Assembly: GCA_020746105.1 (NCBI GenBank)
Contig: CM036617.1
Location: 134,877,845 to 134,941,844 of the forward strand
Length of the DNA: 64,000 nucleotides
Reading direction: 5' to 3'
From: Trogon surrucura
Lineage: Eukaryota > Chordata > Aves > Trogoniformes > Trogonidae
Below the pieces are notes generated by a model. The model did no database searches, was not told the DNA's origin, and saw nothing but the letters and a program-made list of their open reading frames with translations. Within the stretch, counting starts at the first letter, position 1. Each line of letters starts with the position of its first letter. The position numbers and the translations under genes were made by a program. Of this stretch, positions 47,161 to 60,440 are shown in pieces.

Positions 47161-50100
47161 GCCTGGCCGAAGAGATCTGAGGATAGGTCGAGGGTTTTCT
47201 CTCATTTGGAGGATGGGGCTGGAGACGCAAACCGAACGAGCGCTACTTCTGGAAAGAGTTAGAACTCCTAAGGTTGTGGCGTTTTTCCCCTTTCCTGGGG
47301 TCTGCTGATGAAAGCCTGTGTTTACTGGGACTCTTGAGTGCCCAAAAAGGCCTTCCCCACAGCACACCTCCAATCTCAGGTGCCATATGTGAGCAAGGCG
47401 AGAAGAACTGTGCGAAATTGAGGCATAGTTTTCTCTGCTCATGAAATTGCTATCAAAACCAGATACCTTCCACACGTGCATGATGTGTTTGGTCTGCTCC
47501 TATGTGCATTGTTTTTCCCTCTCTAGCTCCTTGAAGAGACATAGTTAAATCTCACCTTTGAAGTCTCTGAAGCAAGAAGGCAGGGGTAGATATGTGCTGG
47601 TGTAGGTTCCTGATCCTCCTGGAAGGACACAAGAAAGTCTTTGAGGCCTTCCCTGTGCGTAGGGTTGTTTAATGTTCTTGTGGAGGACAGATGGCTGTGT
47701 GAATGCTTGTGGGAGAGAAAAGCCATGTTAACCTATTTTTCAAGGAGATGATGCAAGTTACTACTACTCATGCTAAATAAATCTGTGGTTGTGGGAGGGG
47801 CTGTTGTGATGGGTAACTTTAAATTTGCCTTTCATGAATCCACTGAGGTGATTTCACTTACTCTGAAGTTTCTCTGTTACTACCACACTTAAATGGCTGA
47901 GGAAAAGAGTGAATATCACCTGCCTTCCCCACACAAATTCTAGAAATAAGAGAGTAAAGATGGGAAAGCAAATCTCCCAAGATGCATCCTTCATTAGCAG
48001 TGATACTGAGTGATGCGGACTGCTTGAGGAAGCAGAGGTGAGAGGGCAAAAGGAAACAACAAATAAAGTGAGAAGAATAGCTGCTACCACATATGTTTGT
48101 TACAGGGAGAGGTCTGCAGCCTCAGCTGAGATGAACAAGGAAGGTTTCCCTCTTCCTTGTTATGTAGGATCTAATGAAAAACATGGAAACTGAACATCAG
48201 TCACAGCTGATCTGCCTGCCCCAGGCTACTAGTACATGCTTTATAGACTGATTTTAGAACTTTGTTCATTCCCAGTTTGAAATAATGACAATGCTGAGGT
48301 TCCTTTGTAAGCAAGAAAATAAGAGATAATCCATAAATTAATAATCTTTTTTCTTTAATTTTGCACTTTGTGCTGAAAACCCACCAATTTTTCATATCAC
48401 ACCTATAGTTCATTCCCTAAATTCAACGCCTTGCACCACTTCAGTTTATTTTGCTAGTATTTTGACAAGCTCCAGATAATTGCATATAGTTGCATCCTTT
48501 CCTTTATTGCCTCTTGCATGTATGTCTTCTTATCCAAATGCACATACAGTTTTTAATTCCTCTGGCTGCTAAACATTTTCTCTTGTCTTCTGAGTTCTCT
48601 GCTATTTGACACTTTTGCACTTGCACTGAGCTGCATAGAATTGTTTGCATAGCCACATGTTTTGACACTTGGAAAGACCATTGCTTTCGGGCATTGGAGC
48701 TCGTATGAGGCAGGTTTGTATGCTCTCTAATTTAATTACCAAAACCCTGCAGAAACGCATGTTTTGTTTCTTTGTTCTGAGGTTCTCAGCTCTTCCAAGC
48801 TGTTATCTGTGGCAAGAACAGCTTGGTTTATAGAGACTGTTTTTGGAGGGGATTGGTGGAAAGATGGCTGCTCTCTTTTGCCCAAAGCTACTACTGTCTT
48901 TGCCTTCTGTATTTGACTTACAGGCTGACCAGTGGCCCAGTCTAAATTCCTTTTGGGCAAAAGGCAGCTGGTGGGTCCAAGGAGACAACTGCTTGTTCTC
49001 CCATGCTCCCATAGGCTACTAGCAGATGTGTCTGACGAGAGCTTGATCCCTCCGTCCACGGAAAATTGTCTTTTTTTTTTTATGCCTATACAAATTCACT
49101 GTGTACATTTGTCTTTGTACCCACCACTTTCTCCCCTTTGATACTGTGTGTGCCATGTGCAGAGAATCAGGTAAGAGATCACTAGAATCTTGCACCTGTT
49201 ACTGCCATTAAGATGGAGCTCCTTTGTGGTCATCTGTCCCTCCCTGGATACCTGCACTTAGGAGTTTTATGCATGCATTCCCTTTGGCTTCAGGAATGCT
49301 TCTCTCTATAAAAAGGCTCCCACTAAAACCATCTTTTCATTGTAATCCATGTGTTATCCACCTGCAGCTTCTGTGTGGAAGGTTCTCCTAAAGTACCCGC
49401 AGATGAGTGCAAAGTACTTTTAGAGCACACTGAAGGTTGCACAGTTTATTTCTCATTTCTGTGTGAGCCACAAATCTGCTGAGGAAGAAAATGCTATTTC
49501 ATGTTCTCACTCTTCTTGCATTTATGCAAGGAGTTTTAAACCTAACTGAGAGCTACGCTGGTGCTTTCTTCTCAGAAGCATGCATTGTGCTTTCAAGAAA
49601 TATTCCTCTGCCACCAGGAATAGTATTTTAAGTGTAATACTAATACTTGTGGTGTTTTTTAAAAAATAAAATTTAAAGGTGCATGCATCATGGAGGTACC
49701 AGCACAGTATTTTGTGCAGAAGTCCTGCCTCTGAAAAAGTCACCATGGAGCAGGCTGATGCTCCTGTCATAGAGGTGCTACTTGAAGATTGTTCTTGAGA
49801 CCACTTCTGAGAAAAGCAGCAGCTTTGGAAGTGAAGCTCCTCAAGTCACTGGTTTCAATTTTCCATGCTTCCAGAGGCCTCTGTACAATTCTGCTACTCA
49901 GGACTTCCTTGCCAAGAAAATTTTTGTTCAGTTTTTTTCCTGTGCATAACCCCCCTCCCATATGCATGAATACATGCACATGCCCACGTATGCACACAAC
50001 AGTTGAAGAGAAAATTAAAGTGCTGTCCTAGGAGTAGAGAAGATGCCAGATACTATGAGAACACAAGCTATCCACTCTGAAGACTACAACCTTACATATG

Positions 50101-50721
50101 ACACCTGGATCCTTAAGGTCCTGGCTCACCTTAGGATGGAAATTCTTGCCAGCCCAGATCTGTATATTGAAAATACATGACTTCATTTTCAGATGGGATT
50201 TTTCTCTTTTTTTCTCCCCATACTTGCAAAGTAGATGATTCCTCTGCTGATTCCACAGTTTCCAAGTGCATCTTTTTTTCTCTGTGCTATGTGTTTGGAA
50301 AATATCCAGCGTGTCTAAATCATGTAATTAAACCCTGGAAGCTAGAGGCTGAGGACTACTGACTCTTTGTAACATTTCTCTTTTGGCATACTGATGTTCC
50401 TCCTTACTGTAAAGATTTCAAAGCTCCTTAAATGACCTGATCTTTCTCCCAGTTAAACACTCACATGATATGAATTTATTTAGCCCAGCTGACCACTTCA
50501 GAGGCAGTGTGTAGGATAGAGACGCCTGTGTGGAGGCCTTTAGCATCAGGCTTACCACACATTCTCTCAGATCCTAGGGATGTCTGCAAATGGAAGCATG
50601 GTTCTTTGGCAGAACTCTTTTATCTTCCTCAATATTCTTTAAGAAGAGGGCAAGATGCCACAAGAGGTGATTTCTGAGTGGTTTGTGGTGATTTCTGGGC
50701 AGGTTTCGAAAAATTTCGTAC
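47161..50721. other. Unassigned, intron-like sequence
   Basis: It follows the CpG island and becomes AT-rich. No exon is recognised. If the island drives a rightward gene, this would be its first intron. Confidence 0.45.
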
Positions 50722-50765
50722 TGGAAATTCAAACTGGACTGTTTATAAAACAGTTTGAATTTCCA
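50722..50765. repeat. Perfect inverted repeat, 15-base arms
   Basis: The left arm TGGAAATTCAAACTG (50722-50736) and right arm CAGTTTGAATTTCCA (50751-50765) are exact reverse complements with a 14-base loop. It could form a hairpin in RNA or a cruciform in DNA. No known element ends or microRNA features are evident. Confidence 0.9.
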
Positions 50766-51576
50766 AATATGAAGTTTCACTCACAGCTAGGATCAATTTG
50801 ATTCCAGTAAGCAGAATCTAAAATGCTTTCTGCACCAGGAAGATGTTTGAAATTATTCTGGCTTGGTTTTGAGCCAGAAAGAAGCTGCTGGAAGCACAGC
50901 TGGATTGGGATGCTTGCCTGCAGTTGTCTCCCAGATGGTTCCCTGTCAGTAGGATTTGAGCTAGTGCCAGCAGCAATGGGAATGCAAATATGTACTGGCA
51001 TTTTCACTTTTCAGTGAGTCTACTAATCTCACTTGGAGCATAAAAGGGCCGCCATAGCAGCAGTTACCACTGTCATCATTATGATATCAGGAAAGGATTA
51101 GTTCTGCTGAGGACTTTGCGTTTGATTACTAGTGCAGAGAGGATCTTAGTGGCCTTCTCCTTCAGTGTCTAAGCATGTTAGATATTGGTAAAGTCCATGT
51201 TTTGATAACAAATTGTGCTGACCTAAGTCAACGGTCTCTCAAAATCTGGCAAATAGAGGCTCAACAGAGGCAATTTTGTGCAGTTTGCCTGTGTCTTGGT
51301 GGTCTGTTCTGCTGGAACATGCGTGTGGAGTCAAATGCTGAAAAGTAACTATTTTTCTTTTGGATCCTTACTGTAGCACCTTTTCGCTCAGGGCCCCAGA
51401 CTGAGCACCAGAAAGGCGTTTGGTGAAATAACATAATGGAAGTCACTCATGACTTGTGCTTCTTGTTTCAGTCAAAAGTCCTCCACACATTGATTGGAAG
51501 ACATGTGTTGACAATTGCATGTTTCTCATGGATAATTTTCCTTGTCGTGAATTAGAAGTGATTCTGAGTGGTCTCA

Positions 51577-51614
51577 GATTTCCTTAGCTGCAGGTTCCTG
51601 CAGCTAAGGAAATC
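51577..51614. repeat. Near-perfect 38-base palindrome
   Basis: The left arm GATTTCCTTAGCTGCAGG (51577-51594) and right arm CCTGCAGCTAAGGAAATC (51597-51614) are exact reverse complements separated by only TT. A stem of 18 pairs with almost no loop is rare by chance. Its short length and tiny loop do not fit a microRNA precursor. Confidence 0.95.
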
Positions 51615-51789
51615 AAGTTAGTGACTAGATCCCTGTTACCTGAAGAGAATGGCTTAAAAAAAATGTTTCCTAAATAGATTTTTTTGATTCTGTCTGACAA
51701 ATTGCCCCAGAAAGAGTGGTGTGTATGGTGACAGGATGTAAAGAAAACAAATCAGTCTTTAGAAACAGAGTGAAAATAAAAATGTTCAG

Positions 51790-52340
51790 CGCTCTAAAAG
51801 AATTAAGCTAAAGCAAGTTTTACTCTCTTTGGTAAAATAAGGGGTCTGCAGTCTGGGACCCCCCCTCCCCTTGGACTGGGACACCGTCCAAGGAAGCTTC
51901 CTGGGATTGAGAGCGCCCACCACCCCCAACTGGTCAGAGAGACTTCTGGAAATATCCTTGAGAGAACCCTTGCCCCTCCATGGTTGAGTGATTTGCTGAG
52001 TACCCTTGAGGGAGAGGTTTTCTGCCTTTTAGTGAGTGAGTGTGTGCACAATTTTTGGTCGTATTTCTAGAGACATAGTGGCAAATTCCTAAATTATCAC
52101 TATGGAACTCTGTAGTGATAATTCCCAACTTGCATCTGAATCTGTAATATACTTCGTCTGTCGGGTTGTGTGGTGCTTTTTGGGTTAGAATAGATTTTGG
52201 CTTTGTGTGGCAGCCCTGTCTATTTTTCTGGGTGCCTCTGTGACAGTCAGTACCAGTCCACTGTGTCTAATACTGTTACAAAGAATTATATGGACGGAAA
52301 CCAGAGTGTGAAGGGGGAACTTACCCTAAAACCTCAGAAA
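51790..52340 (+). repeat. LTR/leader-like stretch, doubtful
   Basis: A locally GC-rich stretch. After AAAATAAGGGG (51833) it has a C-rich run, a CTGGGATTGAGAGCGCCCAC segment and then T- and G-rich text, an arrangement that recalls the poly(A) region, U5 and leader of gammaretrovirus-like elements. No primer site, paired LTR or coding region can be shown. It includes an 11-base inverted repeat, AATTATCACTA with TAGTGATAATT (52092-52102 and 52113-52123). Confidence 0.25.
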
Positions 52341-52684
52341 GTATTTCTAAGATTACTTTTTTAGATGATTCTTTCGAAAAATACTTTCCTTCTCCCACCT
52401 CTCCCCCCTCCTCCCCACTGCCAGATCATAGCTGATCAACCTGGTGTTTTCTGCTCTGTTTTCTCTTGTGCCTCTGAACCTGTGGTATTGAAATTGGACA
52501 GTCCCTGACTTTATGGCAGTAATGCAAATGCACATGGGATATTTGTATTTGACTGTGAAGTTCTCTGTCATGGCACTGATGAACTGGGAGCTCAATGAAG
52601 AGCAGAAGTGATTAGGAGACCATAGGGAATTTTTTACATGTTATTAAAAAGAACTAACTTAGTGATCATTGAAAAAGAGTTGTT

Positions 52685-52730
52685 CTATAGTACCTAGTAT
52701 CTATAGTACCTAGTATCTATAGTACCTAGG
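52685..52730. repeat. Short tandem repeat, 16-base unit x3
   Basis: Two full copies and most of a third of CTATAGTACCTAGTAT, with no internal mismatch until the last bases. Such purity suggests recent expansion. Confidence 0.9.
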
Positions 52731-55700
52731 AGACTGTTGACAGGATCATAAATACTGTGGGTAAAGTAAAAGGGCTGACTCAAATTGCCCAAAGTAGGCT
52801 ATTTCAGATTCAGTATTAAGACATGTTTTCTTCCATCAAGGGTCTAAGCAGATTGTAGGAAGTTGTGGAAGCCCTATTGCCTATGTCGTTGAAAAACATA
52901 ATTAGGAAAGCTCAAACAGATGTGCAGACAAAAATCCTGCAGTTGACTGGGGACTGTAGGACAGATGTTAGCTAAATAAAGATGCCCATCCCCCTCTTTT
53001 AGTTTCTATTATTACAGTCTCATGGGCAACTGGCTGAGGTACTCTACCTTCCTGCCAGAAAATGCGTCTTGGATCTGTTGTGTTACACCTAAGACTGGTT
53101 GGTATCCAGGGAAAGGAAGTGGTGTGTTGTACTTGCTCCATTTTAGGTGTAATCCTTTGGTTTGAAGTTGGACATGGCTGTGACAAGAGCAGTGAGCCCC
53201 AGCATCCACACCAAAATATAAATAAACCTTCGACACACGGAGGAAGCAGGATGAGCTCTGAGATTCATATGTTACTGCTTTCATCTCTGGCATGAAAAAT
53301 AATACAAACATGCATTAGAAAGAGATGCTATGAGCCCCAAATACCTTTCCACTGCAACCTGCTTGGTCTTCCATTTTCCTCTTAAGACTTTTTCTGTTCT
53401 GATGAAGTATTATTCTCACATAATATTCCTGTTTCCTGAGGGTGGAAAAAACGAACTGGAAATGCAGGGTGGAGAAGAAGAGGAGGACTTGAGAATGCAG
53501 GTGGCTGCTCTGCAGGCTCTGCCAGTGACAAGTTCAAATTTTTGGTGGGGCTCTCTAACCTGTTTTTACTACACACGGGCCCCCTGAACTCTGAACTCTG
53601 CTAATTGTTCAATCCAGTCATTCCCTTTTGGGTCATGTCTCTCTTCTTTGCGGCCTTGATCTCGCTTCTCTTCCTCAAGCTGCTGTTTCTGCCTTGTTGT
53701 TTGCTCAACTGTCTCCTACACAACAGCCAACAGTCATTTTAACAATGAGACCAAGGTACCAAGAGGGAAGGAGATTGAGTCTGAGTGAAAGTTGCAGGTT
53801 TGGAGACTGGAACTGAAGAAATCATCTGGTTTTTTTAGAGCTTTCCCAGAGTAAGTTCTAGATCTCATAGTTGCTGTCTCTATGTTATTACTGTGCCTTG
53901 AGAGATTGCTACCAAAGGAGCTCTCTCTTTGCATGTTACTTGGTAGAGCAGTAACACGTCCTTTAAAAATGGTTGTAGACAGACTATAGTTAGTGCTGGT
54001 GTGCAGTTCTGTGGAGTATGATTGGTGCAGTGCAGGATTATTTTGTAGTGTTTTAGTACCTGATGGGAACATGAAGCTCAAAATAATGGTGGGACAAACA
54101 GAATTCCCAGCTAGGTAAACAGCCGTCATGTAAGTATGAAAACTCTGTGGTAGAACTCTTCTGAGCCATTTTCTCTCTCCTTCATAGCTTCCTAGTTTAG
54201 TGCATATATTTCCACATCAAACACTCCAATTTACATGCTGGAGCTAAAGCTTGTGTATTGTAATGCCTGTTTGTGAAATAAAAAGAACTTAAGAGAGTCT
54301 GCTTGACCGAAGATAATTTCTAATGTCCATTTTCATTCAGGGGCTATGTTATAGTACAGCCCTCTGTTACAACAACCTTATGGACTCAAAAACTAGTATT
54401 TGTAGTAGGTATGGAAGCATAATTGAACAGAAGCTAGGTGGTAATCAGCTGCAAGGAATGGGGCTGAGGGAGGAGATTTGGATGGAAGGATCAGGGCAAT
54501 TAACAATTCAGTAAAGTGATTACGCTTCAGCACTTTTCTGACTTGTTTTACAACAAGGCATTCTTTCCTTGCTTCTTTTAACAGAAATAAAATAATTGAT
54601 GATAAATAATGCTAATAATTAAATAGTTTTAAAAATAAAAGTAACCTCTATCTGCAAACACATGCAGCCAACAATTCCAGAACCAAGCTCTGTGACAGCC
54701 CAAGGCTATGAAACTGATTAAAAAGGAAAAATCATGCATCATGTTCTCTGAAAACTCGAATTGCATCTTGAAGCCAGAAAATAGGTTAATAAAAAGAGCA
54801 GCACTTAAATGAAGATGTTTTAATACTATTAGTTCTTTCTGGAGTTTGTTCTGAAGTGTTAATTTCTCTCATGCAATGAAAGGCAATTTTAAAATGCAGG
54901 GAATTCTTATAGAAGAGGAACAGTATCTTTTAAGTGACTGTCAGTGCCGTCACTGTCTTCTGATGGACCACATAAATGAATATGAGTAGCATGCATTTTC
55001 TACTTACACTAAATAATCCTTACTGTAAAACCGTCATAAAGTCAAAAGCAAAATTAGAGATGGAGACAGTAAAAAAAAAAGTGAAGATACCTACTGCAGC
55101 TGAAGAAAATCTTAATCTGCACTAAAGATGCAGGAGAGCATTTGAAGAGCAGTTTAAGATAAGTATTTTCAGTTTGATTTTTGCATTCCATTCTATGTTT
55201 TGAGTGTTTGTGCGTACATCTGGGTTCATATATTTCTAGACATGTTATGTAAGGCTATATTCTTAATTTAAAATGCTCTTGCAGACTTGGTCAGCAAAAG
55301 TCAAGGTTATTTGTCTGATGTGTTGTGTGTCTGGCCATTACTAACACTGTGCTTGGCCTTTATAATTTTTCCATTAGCAATCAGAATGTGGTATGTAATA
55401 AAACTTCAATTTCAGTTGAAGGAGAAACAAAGATCAGCATTGCTGAGTAGATGAGAACATGATTTTAGGGACATACTCTTTATTTCACAGGTCCTTTGTT
55501 TATATACTGTTTGTGAAAAAGTTTTGTTTCCCTTCCCTTTTTAATCCCAAAGTAATATGCATTGTTTTCCTTGTTATTTTCAAACTTGTTCTGTCATAAA
55601 ACTACTGTGAAATTTGAAGCGTATACTTAAACTTAGCTATTACCAGTTGTACTGGAGAAGGAAATGTCATTTTTCCAAGAACTTTCGCTACCACAGAAGT

Positions 55701-58700
55701 TAATAATGTTCACCCAGAAGTTAACAATGTGGCCGTATTCAGGGATACTTAAGTCAAATCCGCTAAACATAAAATTGTCGTGCTTAAAAGTTTGGTAATA
55801 AAACCTTTTACAATAGGGCTTGAGAAATGTTTGTTGCTGTGCCCTAGAGCTTGTAAATTACCTATGTAGTCCTCTCTGAAGCCTTATGTCTGCCTTTTGT
55901 ACAGGTAAAAGTATACTTGTTAAAGGTAAATCATACTTGAAGTTGAGAACATCATAGATAAAAATGTGTTGAAAGAATCTGTGCACAGTTGTGCTGGAGA
56001 AGTTTCCTAAGAAATCAGAGTAAAATCTGGAAGAGTACAGTGAAACCATACCCAGTAGGTATAGTTATTACCTTGTCTTTCTGTCGACGGAAATAAATCT
56101 GATGGGTAGCTGCTGATTATTTTTCATCAGCTTCTTTCTGCAGTCTCATTTATTTACTGTATAAAAATTCCAAGACAGTAATTTCTGTATCACTGCAATT
56201 TCTGTGTTTTTTAGGAGAGTTTCTAGCAGGCAAGTAATGGATAACATATACAACAATGCATTTCTTCACATCTTTCATTCCGTAATGTTATTAATATTCT
56301 AGAGCTGGGATTTTTCTTCCTGATGTTGATGATTAAAACTTGAGTATAATTACCACTGTATTTTGAAAAGTGCACGAAACACTATAAAGTTTGTCAGTTC
56401 AGTCAAGAAGTGGGAAGAGGTTTAATTCAGGAGCTTTATTGTACTTAATATGCATGTGATTCAAATACAAATAATTTTAATTACTTTTTTTTTTAAACTG
56501 CAGTCTTTTCAAAAGATCAGTGTCCATCTTGTTAGGCATAGCAGACACATAGTGGGGAAGCATTGAGAGTTTCTGGAAAGACAGGGCAGTGGCGAATGAA
56601 TTTTGGTTAGTAAGGTAAGCTAGGGTAACAAGCAAAGTGGTGAGTCTTCTCTAGCCAAGTATATCTGTCATGACAAAGAGAGATTTAAAGGAAAGCACAG
56701 TACTTATCTAAAGAAATGCTGGCATGGCCACTCTATGAGTTTGAAGATAGCACAGAGGCTCGGAATCTTTCCAGATACCTTCAGGTATGACCTGAAGAGT
56801 CATCTGGAGAGGTCTGTTTAGCTGTCCACATCTCCCTCTTTTTATTAGTGCAGATCTTGGGTACCTACTGAAGATGATTCCACTTAGGAAAGAGTTTGAG
56901 TGATTATGCATCTTATTTGGACACCCTATGCAAGCCTCTAGGGCTTAATAAGAAACCGTGAAAATAAGCATCTCTTCCGTTCAAGGGCTATGGAAATTCT
57001 TAACTTGGATCCCACCTGGAATTGTATAATCAGAGAGTGGAAGATCATTTTAAAGATTCCTGTTGTTTCCATGCTAAACAAGAAAATAAATCTCTTTGGA
57101 GAGCATTCAAAGTTAGCCTTTGAATTATCATTATAAACTTAAAGAATCTGAAAAGACACATAGACAACCCTATTCATATAATCTGTAAGAAACAGTTGCT
57201 CAAGCTAACTAGAGGAAATCTTTTATGAAGTGTATTGTTGAGGAAGAATTCCTTTAAGCTTAATTATACTTTAGCACATAAAGCCTTTCTTTCAAAAGTA
57301 AATTAATAAACTGAATGATCCATAAAATATCCACAAGGATTTGTTACAAATTCCACTGTCTTCTCAGATATTTTTTTAAGTATTTTGGAGTAATTAAAAA
57401 AATCTTGAATAGTATCAGAAAATAAAAGTATATAAAGCAACTATTGAAATTATTTATATATATAATTAAACATTTTATGTGCTGCCATATGTGGACCAGG
57501 GATAAATTTTTTGAAGAAAAGTACTTTAACTTCAAAATATTAAAACCCTGAGCAATAAATCATGCATTGCTCTCCCTGCCCCCTTCAATTCCTGTTTGAG
57601 GTGTAGAAAGATTTATATGAGTAGCAGTTACTGTAGTTATTGTCTAAGAAAGAATGGGGGCAATACTATGTCATGCTCAAAGTGTTCCACAGGCACAGAG
57701 TGACAGCTTTTCACAACATTGTGAGATTCATACTAGTGTGACCATAGCTGCAAGGCCATGTCAGTTGTGGAGAAGAAATTGTAGTAGAAGCTAACTGGAG
57801 GGAAAGGAAGGGGGAAGACCTCTTGCTTGATGAACCACTGTCACGGTTTCCTATTTATCATGAATGAGAAGTATTAATTACACCTTTTTGTATTCTGCCT
57901 GGATGAGATGAATCAGTGTGCAGCACAAATTAATTGAAATAATAGTTTATTGACTCCTCAGATGTTGAGATCCTTTATCTCTTTAATGCTTCTCAGAATA
58001 ATATTAAGCTGTTATGAGTCATAGTGCAAAATGTACAAGAGGAGGAAAGACTGCATGTGTAAAGGTAGAGCTTTTTCTCTGCCCCATATTCTCTGCTCTA
58101 AAGGATTTTTGAGATGTATTTATTCCAAACCTAGATACTTTGTGTGAGAAGTATGACTGATATAAGGGAAATCTATTGAATGAATCAAGTGTAGCAGAGG
58201 AAGCAGTGCCCATACAGTGATTTCTACTGTGAAGTAGACCTGGAGGAGGTAGTTAACAATGGAGGAAGAAGCATTGTTCCAGTGGGAGGAAACAAGATGA
58301 TTTGGAAAAGTTCTTGGACAGTTAAGAAGAATATGAAAAGTACTAATCTGGCATTGTTATGATTTCAACTTCTGTCAGTAGACCAATCTGAAATACATAA
58401 AAGTACTTTGTTGCACAAGGATTGATATCTTTTCAAATCTGTTGCAAGTTGAAAACAGGGATTAAATAAATTCATAAAGACATACTAAAGAGAATGGAAT
58501 AGGTGTACTCCCAACCAACAACCCTAGTCTTATATTTGTCAATGTTGGAGGAATAGTGGGCTATATAGAGGAAAGAATTGCAACCTGTCTCCAAATAGCA
58601 CCTTTTCCTGACACAAGAGACACAGATAAAACTTGGGTTAGATGAACATTAATCTGCTTCAGTGTTTGTGGTTCTTTGTGTTTTGAAATGTAGTTTGCAC

Positions 58701-59550
58701 TAAAGCACACAGAATTGATGTTCTCTTGACAGCACATTCAAAAAACCCAAGTCTTCTTGAATTAAGGAAGGCTGTCAGGAACTCTTGATTGAGAACTGAC
58801 AATTTTTGTATTCTGTTGACAGCCCCATTGTTTCCATTTGCTTCCATGCCTCCAGGGAATGAGATACTTGGACCAATATTAGAGTTGGGATTTCTACAAA
58901 TTAATGCAAGATGGAGCATCCTCTCTTGTCAGATCAAGGTCCAGTCAGCTTTTAAGGAACAGAATATTGGAACCGCCCTTAGGTGTCCTGTAGGAATTGG
59001 GTGCTATGGGACTAATAGTTCTTCCTGCTGCTTCTGGTTTGTTCTCATTTCACAGGACTGAAAAAAAAAAGCAGCTACATTCCATTCACGGAGTTGAAGA
59101 AACTGTCAGGCCCTCATCTTTTCTCTAGGAGGCTTGTGCGGTGCCTGAACAATCCTAGGTTTTTTCTTAATCCTGAAGGCATGCCTGAGTTCCTCCTGCA
59201 GAACTCAGACAGGTGCATGGTTCAGACAGATTGCTTAACTGATATTTGTTGTCAGGTTCTGGAGGTGGTATCTGTCAGAAGGGAATGGGATCAATGTGCA
59301 TTACATAATCTGTGGCTACGTATTGTCTGCATACTAAGCTAGAACATGCTTCAGCAAAGGTTCATCTAAAGATTTATGGGTGGAATCAAAAGGATTGGCA
59401 AGCAAAGGATTTTCTTTAAAGCTTAGGTCCAGCAGAACTTATGGCTAGTAAGGAACTAATACAGTTTATTAAGTTGTCACTGTTCTTGATCAGTCTGAGG
59501 GTTCCAAATGCAGCAGAAAAAAAGCTGTCCATTGTAAGGAGATCCCTCTT
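52731..59550. other. Unassigned AT-rich sequence
   Basis: Nearly 7 kb with no exon, RNA gene or repeat family that I can support. Frames are short and not conserved in pattern. It is consistent with intron or intergenic DNA. Confidence 0.5.
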
Positions 59551-59555
59551 AGGTT

Positions 59556-60435
59556 TGTCATGTGCATGACCACCGCCATCAAGGCATGCGTTACTCAGGC
59601 ACTTTAAAACAAGTGACTGTGCAAAGCTAAGAGCAAATCTGCTTCCTTTCTAATGAAAGCACATGCACTGATGAAAGAGAACTTTGAATCAATGGTGATC
59701 CATTTAGCAGCATCAGTGCCCTGTGGCTCTGTAAGTATGTGAGAGAGTGATAGGGTGTCTCAAACAGTCTGGGTCTTTTCGGAATGAAAATTGACCAGAG
59801 CCACCTGCCTAGCACTTGCCCCTGTTTATGCGGAGCTGACTTGGCACCTTTCTGAGGCAGCTGCCCCATCAGTGCCCTGGTGAGGGTGTGGGCCTTGAGG
59901 AGGTAGGCCTTGGAACTACAGCTGCAAAACAAAGAGGTCCTTAACAGGAGAGGGAGGGATAATTCCCTCAGAAGCTTGCACCATCCCTCAAACTTTAGTA
60001 ATTTTCCACAAGGGGTGAACAGCCCAGTAGGACGGTGGCTGGGCTGTATAAAAGGCAATAGCCCCACAAGTTAAGTGGGCTTGCCCACCACTGGAGGATT
60101 GCTGCATCTGTCGTCATCATCATGGGATCCAAGGATGATGATCTCTCTTTCTCCCTCTTTTTCTTTCTGACTTTCTTATCCTAACACAAGATGGCATCTA
60201 TGACAAGGTGAAAGGGTATCTATGACAAGGCCTGTTCACACAAGTGCTTCTCTGTTGCATGGCATGTTTATGTGAGCACTAAGTGGACAGTTGAGGTCCA
60301 TCCTTGTCACATATTAAGACCCATTGCTGTGAATAAATCAAAAGTGGTGTTAGGATCCCCGGTGTCAATTCACCTTAATCCTGGCCTGGGAATTGGCAAA
60401 TCTGAGTCCTTGTCCTGAAAGCTCTGGATGTGACA
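59556..60435 (+). repeat. Probable solo LTR with TATA box and poly(A) signal
   Basis: An 880-base block that starts TGTCA and ends TGACA, a perfect terminal inverted repeat with TG/CA ends. It is flanked by AGGTT (59551-59555) and AGGTG (60436-60440), a near-identical 5-base duplication. Inside, TATAAAAGG at 60047-60055 is followed by a CT-rich segment, and AATAAA stands at 60332-60337 about 100 bases from the end. This is the order U3 promoter, R, U5. No primer site or coding region follows, so it would be a solo LTR. The family is unknown to me and is not the ERV-L family at 29-36 kb. Confidence 0.6.
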
Positions 60436-60440
60436 AGGTG

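Noticed and set aside
46184..47481. Long minus-strand frames (229 and 267 codons) in the CpG island
   Set aside because: Stop codons are rare in GC-rich DNA. The products are Pro/Ser/Arg-rich with no domain, so they are composition shadows.
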